A stretch of DNA of 64,000 nucleotides from Mycobacterium barrassiae (GTDB lineage Bacteria > Actinomycetota > Actinomycetes > Mycobacteriales > Mycobacteriaceae): positions 187,084-251,083 of the forward strand of contig NZ_JACKUK010000025.1 of assembly GCF_025822765.1 (NCBI RefSeq). The letters run 5' to 3'. The notes under the pieces were generated by a model. It was not told where the DNA came from and searched no databases. It saw nothing but the letters and a program-made list of their open reading frames with translations. Below, in pieces: positions 63,412 through 64,000 of the stretch; position 1 is the first letter of the stretch; every line of letters begins with the position of its first letter. Made by a program: the position numbers and the translations under genes.

Positions 63412-64000
63412 TTATTGTCTCGCCGACAGGTATTCGGCAAACCCGATGGTGCCGACCGGGTTCTCGGGTGCCAGGTTCGCACCCGCGCGGTAGCCGGCCG
63501 CAATACGTCCGGGCACCGGCACCGACACCACTTTCCGGCGGCTGCCGCGTGCCTTGAGGTACATCCGCGCCAGCTCCGCGTGGGTGTGGACCGTGGGGCC
63601 GCCGATGTCCGGGACACGGCCCATGGGCTCGGAGTCGATGAGCTCTACGAGCCGGTTGGCGACGTCGCGGGTGTCGATCGGTTGGAAGCGGATATCGCGC
63701 ACGGCCCACAGCACCGGCGAGTACCGCTGAATCGAGAAGATGGTTTCGATCAGCTCGTGGAACTGGGTGGCGCGCAGCACGGTGTGACCCACGCCGCAGT
63801 CCCTCAGCACTTCTTCGACGCGGAGCTTCGTCTGGTAGTAGGGCAACGGGATGCGGTCGATCCCGACGATCGACACGTGCACGAGGTGCGCGACGCCTGC
63901 CCGCTGCGCCCCCGCGCCTGCGAGCAGATCGCCGCGCCGCCACTGCACTGCAGTGTCGTCGGTCCGGTCCCTGCGGCTCAGCCCGTAGACCTGATGACCG
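63412..64000 (-). CDS. NmrA/SDR-a type NAD(P)-binding protein, partial and possibly internally deleted
   Basis: The frame is open to the right edge, so the N-terminus is outside the window. GHQVYGLSRR-like sequence (HQVYGLSRRDRTDD) belongs to the end of the first Rossmann strand pair. VQWRRGDL is then joined directly to LAGAGAQRAGVAHLVHVSIVG. In intact relatives some 45-50 residues, containing the middle of the cofactor domain, separate these blocks. The C-terminal half (YYQTKLRVEEVLRD, LRATQFHELI, PIDTRDVANRLVELI) is normal. It may be a non-functional in-frame deletion. Confidence 0.75.
   Translation of the reverse strand, partial: GHQVYGLSRRDRTDDTAVQWRRGDLLAGAGAQRAGVAHLVHVSIVGIDRIPLPYYQTKLRVEEVLRDCGVGHTVLRATQFHELIETIFSIQRYSPVLWAVRDIRFQPIDTRDVANRLVELIDSEPMGRVPDIGGPTVHTHAELARMYLKARGSRRKVVSVPVPGRIAAGYRAGANLAPENPVGTIGFAEYLSARQ

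Overview
The window is high-GC actinobacterial DNA from a Mycobacterium, most likely a rapid grower (Mycolicibacterium type). The core gene order follows the M. tuberculosis Rv0937c-Rv0966c segment: mku, ligD, an F420-type luciferase-like oxidoreductase, an Fpg/Nei glycosylase, an SDR, pgi, chorismate mutase, uvrD1, an M23 peptidase, sucC-sucD, a second luciferase-like protein, an Rv0954-like antigen, perM, purN-purH, a MoxR/chelatase-VWA pair and a DUF1707 protein. Accessory blocks are inserted between these landmarks. No rRNA, tRNA, CRISPR array or insertion sequence was recognised.

Layout. 0-0.2 kb: start of an SDR under a KstR-like operator. 0.3-10.1 kb: mku, then a divergent polyol-utilisation locus. 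Its minus arm is a Zn-alcohol dehydrogenase, a mannitol-type dehydrogenase and a PfkB kinase; its plus arm is a SorC-type regulator and a complete sugar ABC importer. 10.1-17.5 kb: a kinase-like DUF4032 protein, SDR, amidase, small secreted protein, ligD, and a SnoaL-like/TetR pair. 17.7-22.5 kb: a receptor Ser/Thr kinase with twelve extracytoplasmic Kelch repeats, convergent with an FHA-HTH protein and followed by a polytopic membrane protein. 22.7-31.2 kb: Ntn hydrolase, luciferase-like protein, DUF4235, MFS, DUF4873 plus AurF-like diiron protein, cobF, a frameshifted holin-like gene, fpg-like gene, secreted chorismate mutase, SDR and a Gly-rich secreted protein. 31.2-32.2 kb: an XRE regulator/membrane protein cassette bracketed by two copies of a 53-bp palindrome. 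32.2-42.0 kb: pgi, aldehyde dehydrogenase, acyltransferase-SGNH protein, intracellular chorismate mutase with an apparent Phe/Tyr leader-peptide attenuator, uvrD1, a membrane protein and an M23 protein. 42.3-46.9 kb: sucCD (CRP-like site upstream), a thiolase-like protein and a luciferase-like protein, the last two each with a KstR-like operator. 47.2-53.8 kb: a three-gene exopolysaccharide-like operon (GT2 synthase, polytopic glycosyltransferase with a DUF4397-like tail, GH8 hydrolase), then an SfnG-like monooxygenase. 53.8-64 kb: Rv0954-like protein, perM, purNH, a SAP/Rho-N-like protein, AAA+/VWA pair, secreted protein, DUF1707 protein and a shortened NmrA-like gene cut by the window edge.

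How the genes work together. The polyol locus forms a complete import, oxidation and phosphorylation route to fructose-6-phosphate, which pgi can use. mku, ligD, the Fpg-like protein and uvrD1 are DNA-repair genes spread over 40 kb. Four KstR-like operators tie an SDR, two luciferase-like proteins and a thiolase-like protein to steroid/lipid catabolism.

The most notable observations are the predicted chorismate-mutase attenuator, two families of dispersed palindromic repeats (one 57 bp, found just 3' of both mku and uvrD1; one 53 bp, in three copies), the double-propeller Kelch kinase beside an FHA-HTH regulator, and the GT2/GH8 polysaccharide operon.
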